Source of the DNA: Lineus longissimus
Lineage: Eukaryota; Nemertea; Pilidiophora; Heteronemertea; Lineidae
Reading direction: 5' to 3'
NCBI RefSeq assembly: GCF_910592395.1
Contig: NC_088320.1
Location: 10,788,501 to 10,852,500 of the forward strand
Length of the DNA: 64,000 nucleotides
How positions within the stretch are numbered: position 1 is the first letter of the stretch; the number at the start of each line of letters is the position of its first letter. Shown one piece after another: positions 45,567 to 56,954 of the stretch. Under the pieces are notes generated by a model that searched no databases, had not been told where the DNA came from, and was given only the letters and a program-made list of their open reading frames with translations. The position numbers and the translations under genes are program-made.

Positions 45567-46011
45567 AATGAAACACCTGCAAGAGAAAAAGAATTTACAC
45601 ATTAGAATTTTACTCTCCTCTGATCGGGTAGTTTGGCTAGCATTAGGCCTACCGCTTCTTTGTTCTTCCTGACGTCCTCAGCCGAAACTCCATTTATTTG
45701 CAAACTAAGGTAAAAACATGGCCAAAACATGATCAATGACTCCTCATTAACCAGTCATACGTACATGAAATGCACTTATAATGCGAAGAAATACCAACAA
45801 GCAAGCACCGGCCGCTTTTTCGGGTCGCAAAGTCTCATCTTTATGGACGGACATGTACTGTACGGTAGGGCCTACATGCATTAATGTACATGCCTCAATA
45901 ATGCATGCGCTGTATGTGCACTGTCCATGTGCGATGTCAACGTGCGACAATGTACGCCTGAATCATGTTTTTCTTTACAATGAAGTTTGCACGCCCAAAT
46001 AAAATACACAA
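45567..46011. other. No gene seen
   Basis: This is sequence between Harbinger-C and the Helitron coding region. Nothing recognised beyond two short chance frames. Confidence 0.4.
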
Positions 46012-46773
46012 ATGCAGGAAGATAGCGGCCTACTGTTTGTGTACATTATGCCCATCAAATATCATTTCCACTTTCAGATGACATCCTTCAATAAGCCAAG
46101 CCATTGCCAAGCCCTAACCCTCACCCAACAGCTCCAGCACTTGCAAGATGATACATGTAAAGAACTGGCATTGATTCAGGTAAATTTCCTGGAAAAAAAC
46201 CATGTTGCTGTTGCGAAGCAGCTCCCAGCTCTACGCCATCATATCGACAACCAAATGTCAAAAATGGTCGGTGACATGCAACGCATGAAGAGGCAGCTGA
46301 CTAACGACTTCAGAGAATGCAATCGGTTGAGAGAACAGGTCAAGAAACTGTCATCACTGCCAACCACACCACAGAAAGCATCAACACCAACGAAGTTCAC
46401 CCCTGTCAAGTCACCCAAATTTATGCCGGTGAAGGCTGCCACGTTCCGCCCATTCTCAGAGTCCGATGACGACAATGACGACCTCACCCTGAGTCAATCA
46501 TCAAGTGTAACTGATCTTGATGTAGCCAACGAGCCTGCCAAGCCTGCCAACAATAATGAGTCCGTTGCTGCTGTCTCCATCTCAACCTCCGCGTCCACCT
46601 CCACTGCTGTCACAACCTCAACTACTATGTCCACCACCACAGCCATGACTGACCACGCTCCTTCTGGCACACCAACGCCTACCTCTGCTTCAAATGTTCC
46701 CATCGCACATCAAGCTGAAGCTGAAGATGAAATCACGGAACAGACCGCCATGAATATCATTAATGATGCATAA
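46012..46773 (+). CDS. Coiled-coil, Ser/Thr-rich protein upstream of the Helitron Rep (function unknown)
   Basis: This open frame has a likely start at 46078 (MTSFNKPSHCQALTL). Residues about 20-90 are predicted coiled coil by heptad pattern (LTQQLQHLQDDTCKELALIQ; KMVGDMQRMKRQL). Then comes a Pro/Thr/Lys linker (TPQKASTPTKFTPVKSP), an acidic patch (ESDDDNDDLTLSQ) and a long Ser/Thr-rich low-complexity tail. I do not recognise a domain. Its position and orientation directly before the Rep domain suggest an accessory protein or 5' exon of the Helitron. It could instead be an unrelated gene fragment captured by it. Confidence 0.5.
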   Translation: MQEDSGLLFVYIMPIKYHFHFQMTSFNKPSHCQALTLTQQLQHLQDDTCKELALIQVNFLEKNHVAVAKQLPALRHHIDNQMSKMVGDMQRMKRQLTNDFRECNRLREQVKKLSSLPTTPQKASTPTKFTPVKSPKFMPVKAATFRPFSESDDDNDDLTLSQSSSVTDLDVANEPAKPANNNESVAAVSISTSASTSTAVTTSTTMSTTTAMTDHAPSGTPTPTSASNVPIAHQAEAEDEITEQTAMNIINDA

Positions 46774-46781
46774 ACTCATAC

Positions 46782-47089
46782 TCATAGAATTAGGGAGGTG
46801 TGGGGCAAAAACAACATTTATGTTAATCGTAAAGCTGTGTAATTGAATGGCCTGGCATCATCACTCCTGAAAACTGCTCAACCATATCAACTAGTGGAGA
46901 ATCGGTCAAGTGCCGTTATGTCTTTCTAACTGTCATCATAGAATTAGGGAGGGGTGGGGCAAAAACAACATTTATGTTAATCGTAAAGCTGTGTAATTGA
47001 AAAGCCTGGCATCATCATTCCTGAAAAAACTGCTCAACCATATCAACTACTGGAGAATCGGTCAAGTGCCATTATGTCTTTTTAACTGG
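46782..47089. repeat. Tandem duplication, period about 154 bp
   Basis: The block starting 'tcatagaattagggagg' at 46782 recurs at 46936 with few differences, including 'ttatgttaatcgtaaagctg' and 'ggagaatcggtcaagtgcc'. It lies between the coiled-coil frame and the Rep exon, in probable intron or spacer. Confidence 0.85.
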
Positions 47090-47310
47090 CATCACCAGTT
47101 CTACAATGATAATTACAATGTGGGTGCTGCCACCTTGAAAGACGACACAGCTCCTGTCAGATTCTCCAGTAATTCTTTACAACCACTGCAATCACTACTA
47201 AATACTGCTGTTCATAGTGTTCAATTTGTATTAAATTTTTTACACTAAACTTTATCTTCTTTTCCTTTTTTGTAATTCACTGCTACATCTCCCATTCCTC
47301 CCCTTCCAGT

Positions 47311-50251
47311 AACCGACGATGCCACAAATACGAGATGCAATACTGGACAGACGCTCGGTTCGATCCCATCAATGCCCTTCACTCCAGGACCAATGACACG
47401 CATATGCCCTCATTGCAATGCGCTACGTTTCCCTAATGAATCCCTCAACTGCTGTCACAATGGAAAGGTCCAATTGCCAGAGATTAGCCCATACCCAGAA
47501 GAGCTAACAACCCTTTTACAAGGCAATACTCCTGATGCACTAAACTTCCGCAATAACATTAGACAGTACAATAGTGCAATGAGCTTTGCTTCTCTTACTG
47601 CTCAACTTTTCACTCGACAACGTCCAGGCCCATTTTGCTATCGAATTCACGGCCAACTCTACCATAGAATTGGAACCTTACATCCGCAGGACAACTCACA
47701 ACCAAAGTACGGACAGCTTTATATAATTGAAGGAAAAGAGGCCACTGACACCAGAATGAACAATGCTAACAACAATGGCTGCAAAGAACATATCATGAAC
47801 ACCTTGCAGACTCTCCTTTCAAACCTAAATCCATTTGCCCTCGCCTTCAAACAAATGGCTGCCGTAGAACAAGATCACGCTGAAGACAATCAGTCTGTCA
47901 CAATGACCTTCAAACGTGGCCCAGACCAACGCCGATATAATGAGCCAAGGTTTGACGAAGTCGCTGCCATATTTGTAGGCAATGATGGTGTGCCTCCAGC
48001 ACCAGATATAATTGTACAACCCCGCAACCAGCCCGCCCGCAGAATATCATATATATCCCCCAACAGTGACCCCATGACGTACCCTCTCCTGTTTCCAAGA
48101 GGTGATCTCGGTTGGTTTGATGGGATGCAGCACGATGAACAGCACAAAACAAAGACCAGGTTCAAGGTCACACTTCTGCAATTCTACTCCTACCGTCTTG
48201 CTTGCCGTGCTCGGTTCTCACCCCTGCACTACGCAGGCAAACTATTCCAACAGTACATCACAGATGCGTATGTAAAAACCGAGGCATCAAGGTTGGACTA
48301 CATCCAAAAGAACCAGAAGGCGTTACGAGTTGACCAGTACCAAGGAATCATGGACCACATCCAAACACAATCTATTGAGCGACACCTCACACCAGGAAAA
48401 GTTGTCATACTTCCATCCTCCTTTCACGGAAGAACATGCAACAAAATTACCAAGACGCAATGTCCTTGTGTGCAAATTTGGCAAGCCCGATTTATTCCTG
48501 ACATTCACCTGTAACCCCCGCTGGCCAGCAATAACAGACAACCTCCAACCACCACAGACTGCTGTCCACCGCCCGGACTTGGTTTCACGTGTCTTTCACC
48601 TTAACCTGAAGGAGCTGCTACATGACATAACAGACAAACATGTCTTAGGTGAAGATGCCGCTCTGGTTTATGTCATTGAGTTCCAAATAAGAGGACTACC
48701 GCACTGCCACATGCTTATTTTCCTAAAGGACAACTCCAAACTTCGAGAGCCAGAACACATTGATTCACTCATCTGCGCTGAAATCCCGTCACGCACCAAT
48801 GACCCAGAACTGTATGAAATCGTGTCAAGAACAATGATTCATGGACCATGCAGTCACTTGAACCCAAATTCAGTGTGCATGGATAACGGTGAATGCACCA
48901 AAGACTTCCCAAAGGAATTCTCCGAACAAACCTACCTCACAGAAAATGGGTACCCAAAGTACAGATGACGAGACAATGGGTGATATGAATAAAGGCTAGC
49001 AAATGCTTTTACTTCAATTTTGTACAGAAAGGCCAAGTGTAAATGTACATGGAGTTTTAGATAAAAGCATTTACTACTCTTTATTCATATCACCCAATGG
49101 CACAATCGCTTCAGTTGGATCATCCGAAGTTGACAACAGGTAAGCACATACAATGTAATGTAACAGTACCGGAACACAATTCTCAATAGCCAACCTAAGC
49201 CTGACACAAATCCAAATTCTTCACCTAAGCATCAGCCTCACAAGAATTATATAATAAAAAAATTAACACATTAATATCGATTGACCCTACCATCAAAAAT
49301 TTATCCATTCCTTTTAAAATACTGAAAAATCGGACAGGAGCCGTCACGTCTTTCCCCTGATCTATTTTCAGATATGTTGTTCCTACAACCCATGGCTGCT
49401 CCGGAAATACAATGCCCATATTAACCTAGTGGCCTGCATGACTGTCAAGAGCATCAAATATATATTTAAATATATATATAAAGGCCATGACAGTGCAAAC
49501 ATAGAGGTTCAAGCCACTGCCACTCTCGACCATGATGAAATAACAACCTACCTCGACACACGATATGTAAGTCCTCCGGAAGCTGTATGGCGCCTATCCG
49601 AGTACCACATGCACAGCCAATCGCATAGCATAGTTCGACTACCAGTACATCTGCCACAACAACAAACAGTCTATTTCCAACCAGGACAAGAATTCACTGC
49701 CTTAGCACATACCACCAAAACGCTCCTAACAGCATGGTTCCACCTCAACTCCACAACCAATGCAGCCACCGAGTACATCTATACAGATATACCAAACCAC
49801 TTCGTCTTTGACCGTTCAAGCAAAACATGGAAACCCCGAAAAAGAGGGGGAGAGAAGATCATAGCAAGAATGTCCACAAACCCCAAAGACACAGAGAGAT
49901 TTGCCCTACGAACACTTCTTCTCCACGTTCCTGGTGCCAAGTCCTATGAAGATTTACGAACAGTCAATGATGTCTTAGCTCCACCCTTCCATGCCGCCTG
50001 CAAACTACGCAACTTGCTTACCGACGATACCCAATGGGAGCACACACTCGCAGAGGCAGTCACATTCCAGATGCCACACCAACTACGCCTACTCTTTGCT
50101 GTAATCTGCTCGCACTGCGATCCTCTCGACCCACAACAACTATGGCATCAATTCAAAGACAGCATGATGGAAGATTATGCCCGCAGCCACAACCACCACA
50201 CCGCAGAGAATATGGCACTACTACACATCAACAACATCTTGGCACAATCTG
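47311..50251 (+). pseudogene. Helitron Rep (rolling-circle nuclease) region, disrupted
   Basis: This region encodes the HUH nuclease half of a Helitron RepHel protein, which nicks DNA for rolling-circle movement. After an acceptor at 47310 come CPHCNALRFPNESLNCCHNG (N-terminal zinc motif) and the Helitron-like N domain (DPMTYPLLFPRGDLGWFDGM). The VVILPSSFHG block is followed, in two shifted frames, by the QNYQDAMSL-like and KFGKPDLFLTFTCNP motifs. The HUH motif is GLPHCHMLIFL. An in-frame TGA follows KYR near 48966, then a 118-bp MITE and an intron (49140-49374). The last exon carries YNPWLLRKYNAHINLVAC and the tyrosine motif SIKYIFKYIYKGHD (49450). Frameshifts near 48430 and 49385 plus the stop disable it. 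Confidence 0.85.
48978..49095. mobile_element. 118-bp Harbinger-like MITE in the Helitron Rep exon
   Basis: The inverted ends GGGTGATATGAATAAAG (17 bp, perfect) are flanked by AAT at 48975-48977 and 49096-49098. A second inner inverted block (caaatgctttta) makes the whole a hairpin. The 3-bp AAT duplication and GGGTGA start are shared with Harbinger-C. Removing it restores the Rep exon sequence around RDNGTIASV. Confidence 0.88.
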
Positions 50252-50354
50252 GTAAATAATTTACTGCCAGGTCTTGCAGCAAAACCAACCAGAAACCATT
50301 TCAACCATTTCAAAACAAATCATACCAAATCATCCTTATTCCATTTCTATTCAG

Positions 50355-52084
50355 GTCTCTCCTGCTCACATTTCAACCTGCCAACGCCGCTTCCAACAGA
50401 CGACTTGCCAGAGTACAACCAACCAGAAATAAATGACATAAGCCTTCCCTACGAGCTCCTCAATAATGACCAAAGATTGATAGTCGACACGATCATAACA
50501 GCCTCCATCAACACATCCGATCCCAACTCGCAAATTCAGCCTCACGTCTACTACCTTGACGGACCAGGTGGAACTGGGAAGACAACAGTCTATAACACGA
50601 TCATTTCAATGCTCTCCATCAGAAACATCAAAGTAAGACACAGTCTAAAAATACTTGCTTGATCAGATGTTAATAAAAATTTCACATCTGAAGTGAGAAG
50701 GCATTTTCATCATCTTTTGCAATCAAACAAAAAAATTAAATCAAAGATGCATGTCAACAGGCCTCCAAACATTTAACTAAAAACTTAATTCTCCACACTA
50801 ATTCTTTGATTCTTTCACCACGCCATCACAACAACCCTAAAAACAATAACGAAACATTCTTTTAAATATTTCCAGGTACATGCTACTGCATGGACAGGAA
50901 TCGCTGCCACACTCCTCAGGAATGGATGCACAGTCCATAGCCTATTCAAACTGCCAGTTCCGATCTTGGATACAAGCACCTGCAACGTCACCCCAAAGTC
51001 TGCACAAGCAAAACACCTGCGTGCCATTACCCTTTTCATTATTGATGAAGTGTCCATGCTGCCTCTCCATGCGCTCCATGCCATCGATACCTGCTTGAGG
51101 GATATCACCGGCAACAACAACACCCTCTTCGGTGGCAAAATCATTTTACTTGGAGGAGATTTTAGACAGGTCCTACCATTTACTCCCAGGGCATCCCGTA
51201 CAAAAACCATTGAGAACTGCATAAAAAACTCCCCGCTATGGCCTCAAATCCTACGCTTCCACCTCACCAAGAACATGCGTGCCGATGCTGCAGCACAGGA
51301 CTTCTCAACGTGGCTTCTAACCGTCGGCAACGGTACCCTCCAGAGCAACCTCACTGACATACCATACTCGATTGACATCCCATCACAGTGCAAGTTATCC
51401 GTTGATATAGTCAACGACGTCTTCCAGGACATGACTAGCCCAGTCATTCAGGACACTGTCTTACTGACACCAAAAAACGAAGATGCTCTCAAGCTCAACA
51501 AACTCATTCTGGACAAAATACCAACGACTGCACAAACCTACATCAGCAGTGACTCGGCTATTTGCGAAGACCCAACTGAACAAACACACTATCCCATGGA
51601 ATTCCTGAACTCCCTCACCCCAACAGGCATGCCACCACATATACTGAAACTAAAAGTTGGCGCAATAATTATGCTACTCCGCAATCTGGATATAAAAGGA
51701 GGCCTGTGCAATGGCACAAGACTGAAAGTTGTAGCACTCTATCCACGCACAATACATGCAGATATCATAACCGGCACCCACGTCAACAAACGTGTCTTCA
51801 TTCCGCGCATCAAACTCGCACCATCCGATGCAAACCTGCCCTTCACACAACAGCGCCACCAGTTCCCGATTAGACTAGCATACGCTATCACCATCAATAA
51901 GGCCCAAGGCCAAACATTCCACACCAAAGGGATCTACCTTCCAAAGCCAGTCTTCTCCCATGGACAATTATATGTTGCGCTCTCACGGACAAAATCACTC
52001 AGCAGTATCACAGTGCAAATTAATCCATCAACTCGTCAGAGCCAATCCCACACTCAGAATATAGTCTATAAGGAAATCCTCTGA
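50355..52084 (+). CDS. Helitron PIF1-type helicase exons
   Basis: Exons 50355-50632 and 50876-52084 join in phase, and the first also joins in phase to the Rep exon ending at 50251. This is the superfamily-1 DNA helicase half of RepHel, which unwinds DNA during rolling-circle transposition. Motifs in order are: Walker A in YYLDGPGGTGKTTVYN, motif Ia in ATAWTGIAATLLRNG, Walker B in LFIIDEVSMLP, motif III in LLGGDFRQVLPF, the LTKNMRA block, YAITINKAQGQTF and QLYVALSRTKS. The frame ends at 52084. No lesion is visible, in contrast to the Rep half. No C-terminal endonuclease or OTU domain is attached, so it is a canonical Helitron rather than a Helentron. Confidence 0.9.
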
Positions 52085-52734
52085 ACCAAGAGCCCACATG
52101 ATGCTACCCAACCTTCATACACCTGTAATGTGCTGCAACGATAGCAACGTGGGATTGTGGTTATATTGTAAATTTATTGTTTTCATATTTTGATGGGATG
52201 TACATTTGTATTCGTGTTTCGTGCCTTATACGCAAAGATTGTGTTTTGGCAAATAAATTTCATTTCATTTCATTTCATTAATTGACAACAAACTTTTCAA
52301 AACATTACCAACTTTTATAGAAATGACATTTTGTGTCGTCTTCTGATTCATACTACGTTCACGTACTGTTCCTGCCTTAAGAACGATCTCTACCCTTTAT
52401 TTCAAGGATATCCCCAACATGTCACCCCTCGACTTAGTCCATCCTAGAAATTGCCCCATCCCCACGGGTCCCGCGCTAGTACTGAATAATACACATAGTA
52501 CTTGATTGTGTACATTCACAGATAAAAAATGGCCTCTTTGGTCAAAAAAAAAGTCAGTCAGATAACCTTTCCTTGAGAAAAAGCAATCTGCACCACACCT
52601 GGACTACTACAATCCAGACATATCTAAAAATCATATCCACTTAAAATTTTCTTGATGGAAGGTGGAAAAACGGTTTAAAACATAGTCTTTGTAGGAGCTA
52701 AATGGAAGGGCAGCCGTCACTTCAGCGCACATCT
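52085..52734. other. Helitron 3' flank, simple repeat, no gene
   Basis: AATAAATTTC near 52252 is followed by a short (ATTTC)n repeat (about 52256-52280), which could be the Helitron transcript's 3' end or an unrelated tail. I could not find a convincing CTRR end with a 3' hairpin. Confidence 0.45.
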
Positions 52735-53178
52735 ATTAATTGTGTGTACCAAATTTCAAGTTCATAGCTTTATTGGTTAAGAAACGTGCCACAGTTACAC
52801 TCAAACGGCAAATTTATGCCATTTGACCTCTGTGACCTTGAAAAGTAGGTCAAATCAAAAACACGTATGATATGTGATATATCCTTGCTAGGAGAACCTA
52901 CCATAAAAATTTCATCAAAAACAATTCTAAATAAGTGAGATATCACACTATTTATGTTTTCAGTTTTGGCCCCCTAGTGGCCAGAATCAGACCAGACCGA
53001 AATTCAGTGTCAAAGGTCATCTGACCTAGGGGGTCATGCATACAAAGTTTTGAGTCCATAGCCCTAGCGGTTAAGAAACGTGCCACTGTTTTAAAAATAG
53101 GATACGACGACGACGACGACGACGGACGACGGACACTGCGGTGTTGTATAGTCTCCCCTACGGTGAGCCAAAAAGTAG
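52735..53178 (+). repeat. GGTGAGC-family repeat, copy 1 (right end present)
   Basis: About one and a half of the ~300-bp units (caaatttatgccatttgacc ... gccccctagtggcc ... aagaaacgtgccac) are followed by a (GAC)n stretch and the right terminus 'acggtgagccaaaaag'. No coding capacity; the short minus-strand frames over it are chance. Confidence 0.85.
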
Positions 53179-54924
53179 AAATCATGTTTTCTGGTAGAGC
53201 AATATAGTTCAAGTCTAACTGAAATAATGCATCAGACAACGAGAAATAATTTTTTAATAAAACTCCTGACAATGCCATCTGCCACTTATTCACTTGCGCT
53301 TTCTGTGGTGGTCAAGGTTTGAGAAATGCCCTGTAAGAACGCTCGCCACTAAAGCAAGAGAGAGAATACTGCTTGATCAAATTAATATGTTTTCGAACCG
53401 GTGGTGAACTCACATTATATCATTTTGGTAACTTCTTCATAATTTGTTTGAGTTATTTGTTTTCAGTGCCGTAATATACCCCCAATACAGCTAAATGCTG
53501 GTACCCCCCCCCCCCCACATCTAACACCCCCACCTCTTGCCCATTCAGTTTTCTGTCTCATTCAGGCCGGGATGTTCATCCCAAAATACTGAATTCGAAT
53601 ATGTTACACCCAGTGCCTATTACAAAAGTGTGGGTGGTTCCGTTGAAGGGAAAGGGGGCTCTTTCACAAAGACACGCCTGGTGTAGCAATTACTAACAAG
53701 TCCCGCTGGAAATATGTCCCTACCCTACCTATGAGAGTAACCCCTATCTCAGGCAATGTATAGTACATGTACATCAAAACTTTACTCGCTTGTTGAGGAA
53801 TATAATTACAATTAAACACAACCAATGTCCCTTACCGCCAGCTGTGCATAACAGTCACCTGAATACTAATACCAACATCACGGGCCCCTAACTACCGGAA
53901 GTATCATTATAGCGACTTAAGATCTTGGAGATAGAAGCACGGAATTGAATCCATTTGTTCCCGGACACTCGGAACAAATCTAAACCGGGCTTAACCTGGT
54001 CTTGAAGCATGGCTTTAAGCTACACCGAAAATTACAGAGAAACTATAATGGTATAGTCTGTATTTTTCCCCAATCTTGGGGGTTAATAAATATTATTATT
54101 GTCATTATTATTATTATAAAAGTAACTCTCTAACCGGCCGAACTTGCCAAATTGCTGACACAGACAAGCATTCAGGAAAGCTTCCAATTTGATAGGCCAA
54201 CTACCCAGATCGAACGTCAACCGAGGTTGATACCCGGTAGTTAACTTCAGAAGAGCCATCTTACGGGTAGATCTTCAACTTCTTACTTCGCTTATTGGCA
54301 TACTATAGTTGGAACAAATATTTTGTAGTTGGATCAATTCTTGAGTTGGCACGGTACAGACCCCTCCCCCAAATAAAAAAAACATTTAGTCTCTTTTGGA
54401 CGTATATTAGTTTTGCTATGCTACCTAACAGTTCATATAATGTGAATGCCCACCTCCGATAATACCCTTCTATCTAGTTTGAATGCTCTACATGCAATAT
54501 AAATGCTGGTAGTGGTATACCACAGAGAAGGTGAAATTTACCAATGCCCGACTGCTTTGATGAAACAATATCACTGAAAAGCTCATAACTTACTAAACAT
54601 GTGTAGCATGTACCATATAACAATTATGGTTATAGACTGTATATTTCATTGTACACAAATGAAGTGGCTATTTGGCAAGCTCGGCTCTCTTAACAGTGTT
54701 TTCTCATTGAGCCCAGTTGGATGCTTACAAAATGAATGGAAATCCAGTTGCTTCATGTCATGCGTCATTGAGAGTGGATTGCCACCAAAGACTATTCCTG
54801 AGCAAAACTGAACAGGAAGAAACTCGCAATATATCCCTGGCCAATAATAAAATCTAAAGAGCTACCAATTTTGTATGAAGTGACTTACATGTATAGAACA
54901 CCTACAATGTATGGCTTTGCTTTT
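53179..54924. other. No gene seen; C-run and a LINE/SINE-type tail
   Basis: A run of about 13 C residues lies near 53506. At about 53900-54115 a repeat fragment ends in AATAAATATTATTATTG and an (ATT)n tail, like the 3' end of a retroposon. The rest is unassigned. Confidence 0.45.
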
Positions 54925-55137
54925 CTAATCCCTGGGTAACCATTTAGCTGAATGATTCTTCGACAGGAGAAGCAAATATCTCATGATAAAAATCAAATTC
55001 TTTCGACCATCCCTCATCAACATGTCAAATGCTTTGGTGTAATATATGGTTCCTATTCTTTTAACAGCATTTTGTGGTTCTTGTTCCTGAATTTTCTTGA
55101 AAGCGTTGAGCTCTATATCAAGACAGGTCAGCCTCAC
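54925..55137 (-). CDS. Candidate terminal exon of an unknown host gene, 70 codons
   Basis: A good acceptor (ttcttattctag) precedes an open frame reading VRLTCLDIELNAFKKIQEQE, AVKRIGTIYYTKAFDML and MRDGRKNLIFIMRYL, ending in WLPRD and TAG. Composition is protein-like and unlike the transposons around it. Its phase (0) fits the donor of the minus-strand exon at 59919, so the two may belong to one transcript across a 4.8-kb, repeat-filled intron. I do not recognise the family. Confidence 0.45.
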   Translation of the reverse strand: MRLTCLDIELNAFKKIQEQEPQNAVKRIGTIYYTKAFDMLMRDGRKNLIFIMRYLLLLSKNHSAKWLPRD

Positions 55138-55214
55138 CTAGAATAAGAAAAGAGAAGCATTGTTTAAAGTTATTATGAAATGCAAAATTAACAACAGTGT
55201 TATAGGTTAGTGCT

Positions 55215-55612
55215 CCCCAGTGGCCAGTAGGAATGAAATACTTGATAATATGGTACCAAGTTTGAATATGAAGCTAATGTAGTTACAATCATACAACTGT
55301 CTAAGGGTGATGCCAACGGGACACTTTGACCTATGTGACCTATGTGACCTACATGTAGTAGGTAAAACTGAAAACCTGGATGATATGTGATCCGTCCTTG
55401 CTAAAAGTACCTACCATAAAACTTCCAAAATGTTTGGACCAGTATTAAAGGAGTTATTGCATTTTTTTATTTAGTAAATTTTTCACCCCCTGGTGGCCAA
55501 ACCATGAATCTTTTCGGGCCATGATTTGGTCTCTGAGTGACAACGGTCACCAAGGGGTATGTCTACCAAGTTTGAGTTCAGCGGCTTCACTGGTAACGAA
55601 ACGTGCCAACCA
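55215..55612 (+). repeat. GGTGAGC-family repeat, copy 2 (divergent, partial)
   Basis: This is one degraded unit with 'acctatgtgacctatgtgacc', 'caccccctggtggcc' and 'cgaaacgtgcc' landmarks. Both element ends are missing. Confidence 0.65.
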
Positions 55613-55956
55613 TATCTAATGCCGACACCAACACCGATGCAGTCATGACACGTATTTTTATTTAACTTAGGCCACACCAATTCTTTTTCTGCATAGAGGG
55701 CAAGCTGACATTCTGTCACACAAAAGTGGAAAGTTTTTAATTTCCAACCGAAAAATGATCTTGGCTCGAATAAGTTTTATTTTCATATCTAATGCCGACT
55801 TCTACACCGATGCAGTCATAACCCGTATTTTTAGTTCGCTTAGGCCATACCATTTCTCTTTCTGTATAGAGGGCAAGCTGATATTCTGTCACGCAAAAGT
55901 GGAAAGTTTTTAATTTACAACCAAAAAACGATCTTAGCTCGAATAAGTTTTATTTT
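55611..55956. repeat. Tandem duplication, period 173 bp
   Basis: The block starting 'catatctaatgccgac' at 55611 repeats at 55784 with modest divergence, to about 55956. No known family. Confidence 0.88.
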
Positions 55957-55991
55957 CAAATTATCCAAAAATATGATCAAGAAGTGTAATA

Positions 55992-56734
55992 CAGTACAAC
56001 CTCTCTATTGCGGATATCCATGGGACTGGGCGTTGGTGTCCGCAATGTAGAGGTGTCCTTAATAGGGAGGTTATGCCATTATTGTCCAAAAAGTGTGTTC
56101 ATGTATATGAACACAGGGGTCGTGAAGCCTACATATTACATATTCCATTTAGTTGCGAATATTAACTGTAATAATTTGATGCCATTTATATGCGGACTTG
56201 AAATTACTTTATTGGCATTTCTAGAGGAGGTAATATTAATTTGCCAACATGCATATATGCGGACAAACAACTGTTAAATGTTACAGTAAACAGTAGCTTG
56301 GCAATGTGATGAACATTGAAGATAATTAAACAATACATTTGGTTTTAATTAGGAAAGCAATGGACATTAAATTCATTCCACCATGTAATTAAATGAACTT
56401 AAAGTCTAATTATGTTCATCAATTACGCAAACTTCACACCTGTTAGATCTAATCGACTATCTAAGTGAACACGGGAAGCCATTGTTTTTATTTACTGTCC
56501 GTTATTGCGAGGTGATTGGACCAAAAGTCATCATGGCCGTGTCCGCAATTCGGAGTGGAGAGGTGTCCGCCCTACCGAGGTTTTGTTTAAAGTAAATGAC
56601 TTAGAAAAAAAGGGGACTGAACGAACATGTCCGTAATGCAGAGGTGTCCGCCTGGTAGAGGTGTTCACCTGGTAGAGGTGTCCGCCTGGTAGAGGTGTCT
56701 GCCTGGTAGAGGTGTCCGCAAGGAGGTTGTACTG
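55992..56734. mobile_element. Tigger/pogo-type MITE with internal array of end motifs
   Basis: TA flanks CAGTACAACCTCTCTATTGC at the left and the inverse (AGGAGGTTGTACTG) at the right. Near the right end are about five copies of an 18-bp unit 'ggtagaggtgtccgcct' (56625-56720) that resembles the terminal sequence itself. No coding capacity. Its plan matches the MITE at 13652-14669. Confidence 0.83.
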
Positions 56735-56954
56735 TATTTGGAAAATAAAGAGCTCTTGACTTTGGTTCATATGTGGTTACCCTTTGGCACCCACTGTCGA
56801 CCACTGTTCGACGAGAGAAAATATAAACCCGCCGGCGCCCTAAGGTAGACCTTGCCTGATACTGACCCTTGCCATAGAAAACAATGTACCTAGAGTACAA
56901 CGTAGTAGCCATGTATCTGGGACTGTCCCAGATATGATTGATGCAACCTCAACA

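Noticed and set aside
46494-46703. Minus-strand Val/Glu-rich frame
   Set aside because: It is the reverse shadow of the Ser/Thr-rich low-complexity tail on the plus strand.
52252-52280. (ATTTC)n tail as proof of a LINE 3' end
   Set aside because: No LINE coding sequence precedes it; it follows the Helitron helicase and may be a plain microsatellite.
53100-53135. (GAC)n stretch as a coding Asp or Arg repeat
   Set aside because: It recurs at the same place in each copy of a non-coding repeat family, and frames over it are opened by chance.
56625-56720. Regular short repeats resembling a CRISPR array
   Set aside because: Units are about 18 bp and directly tandem with no unique spacers. They lie inside a TA-flanked MITE in a eukaryotic genome.
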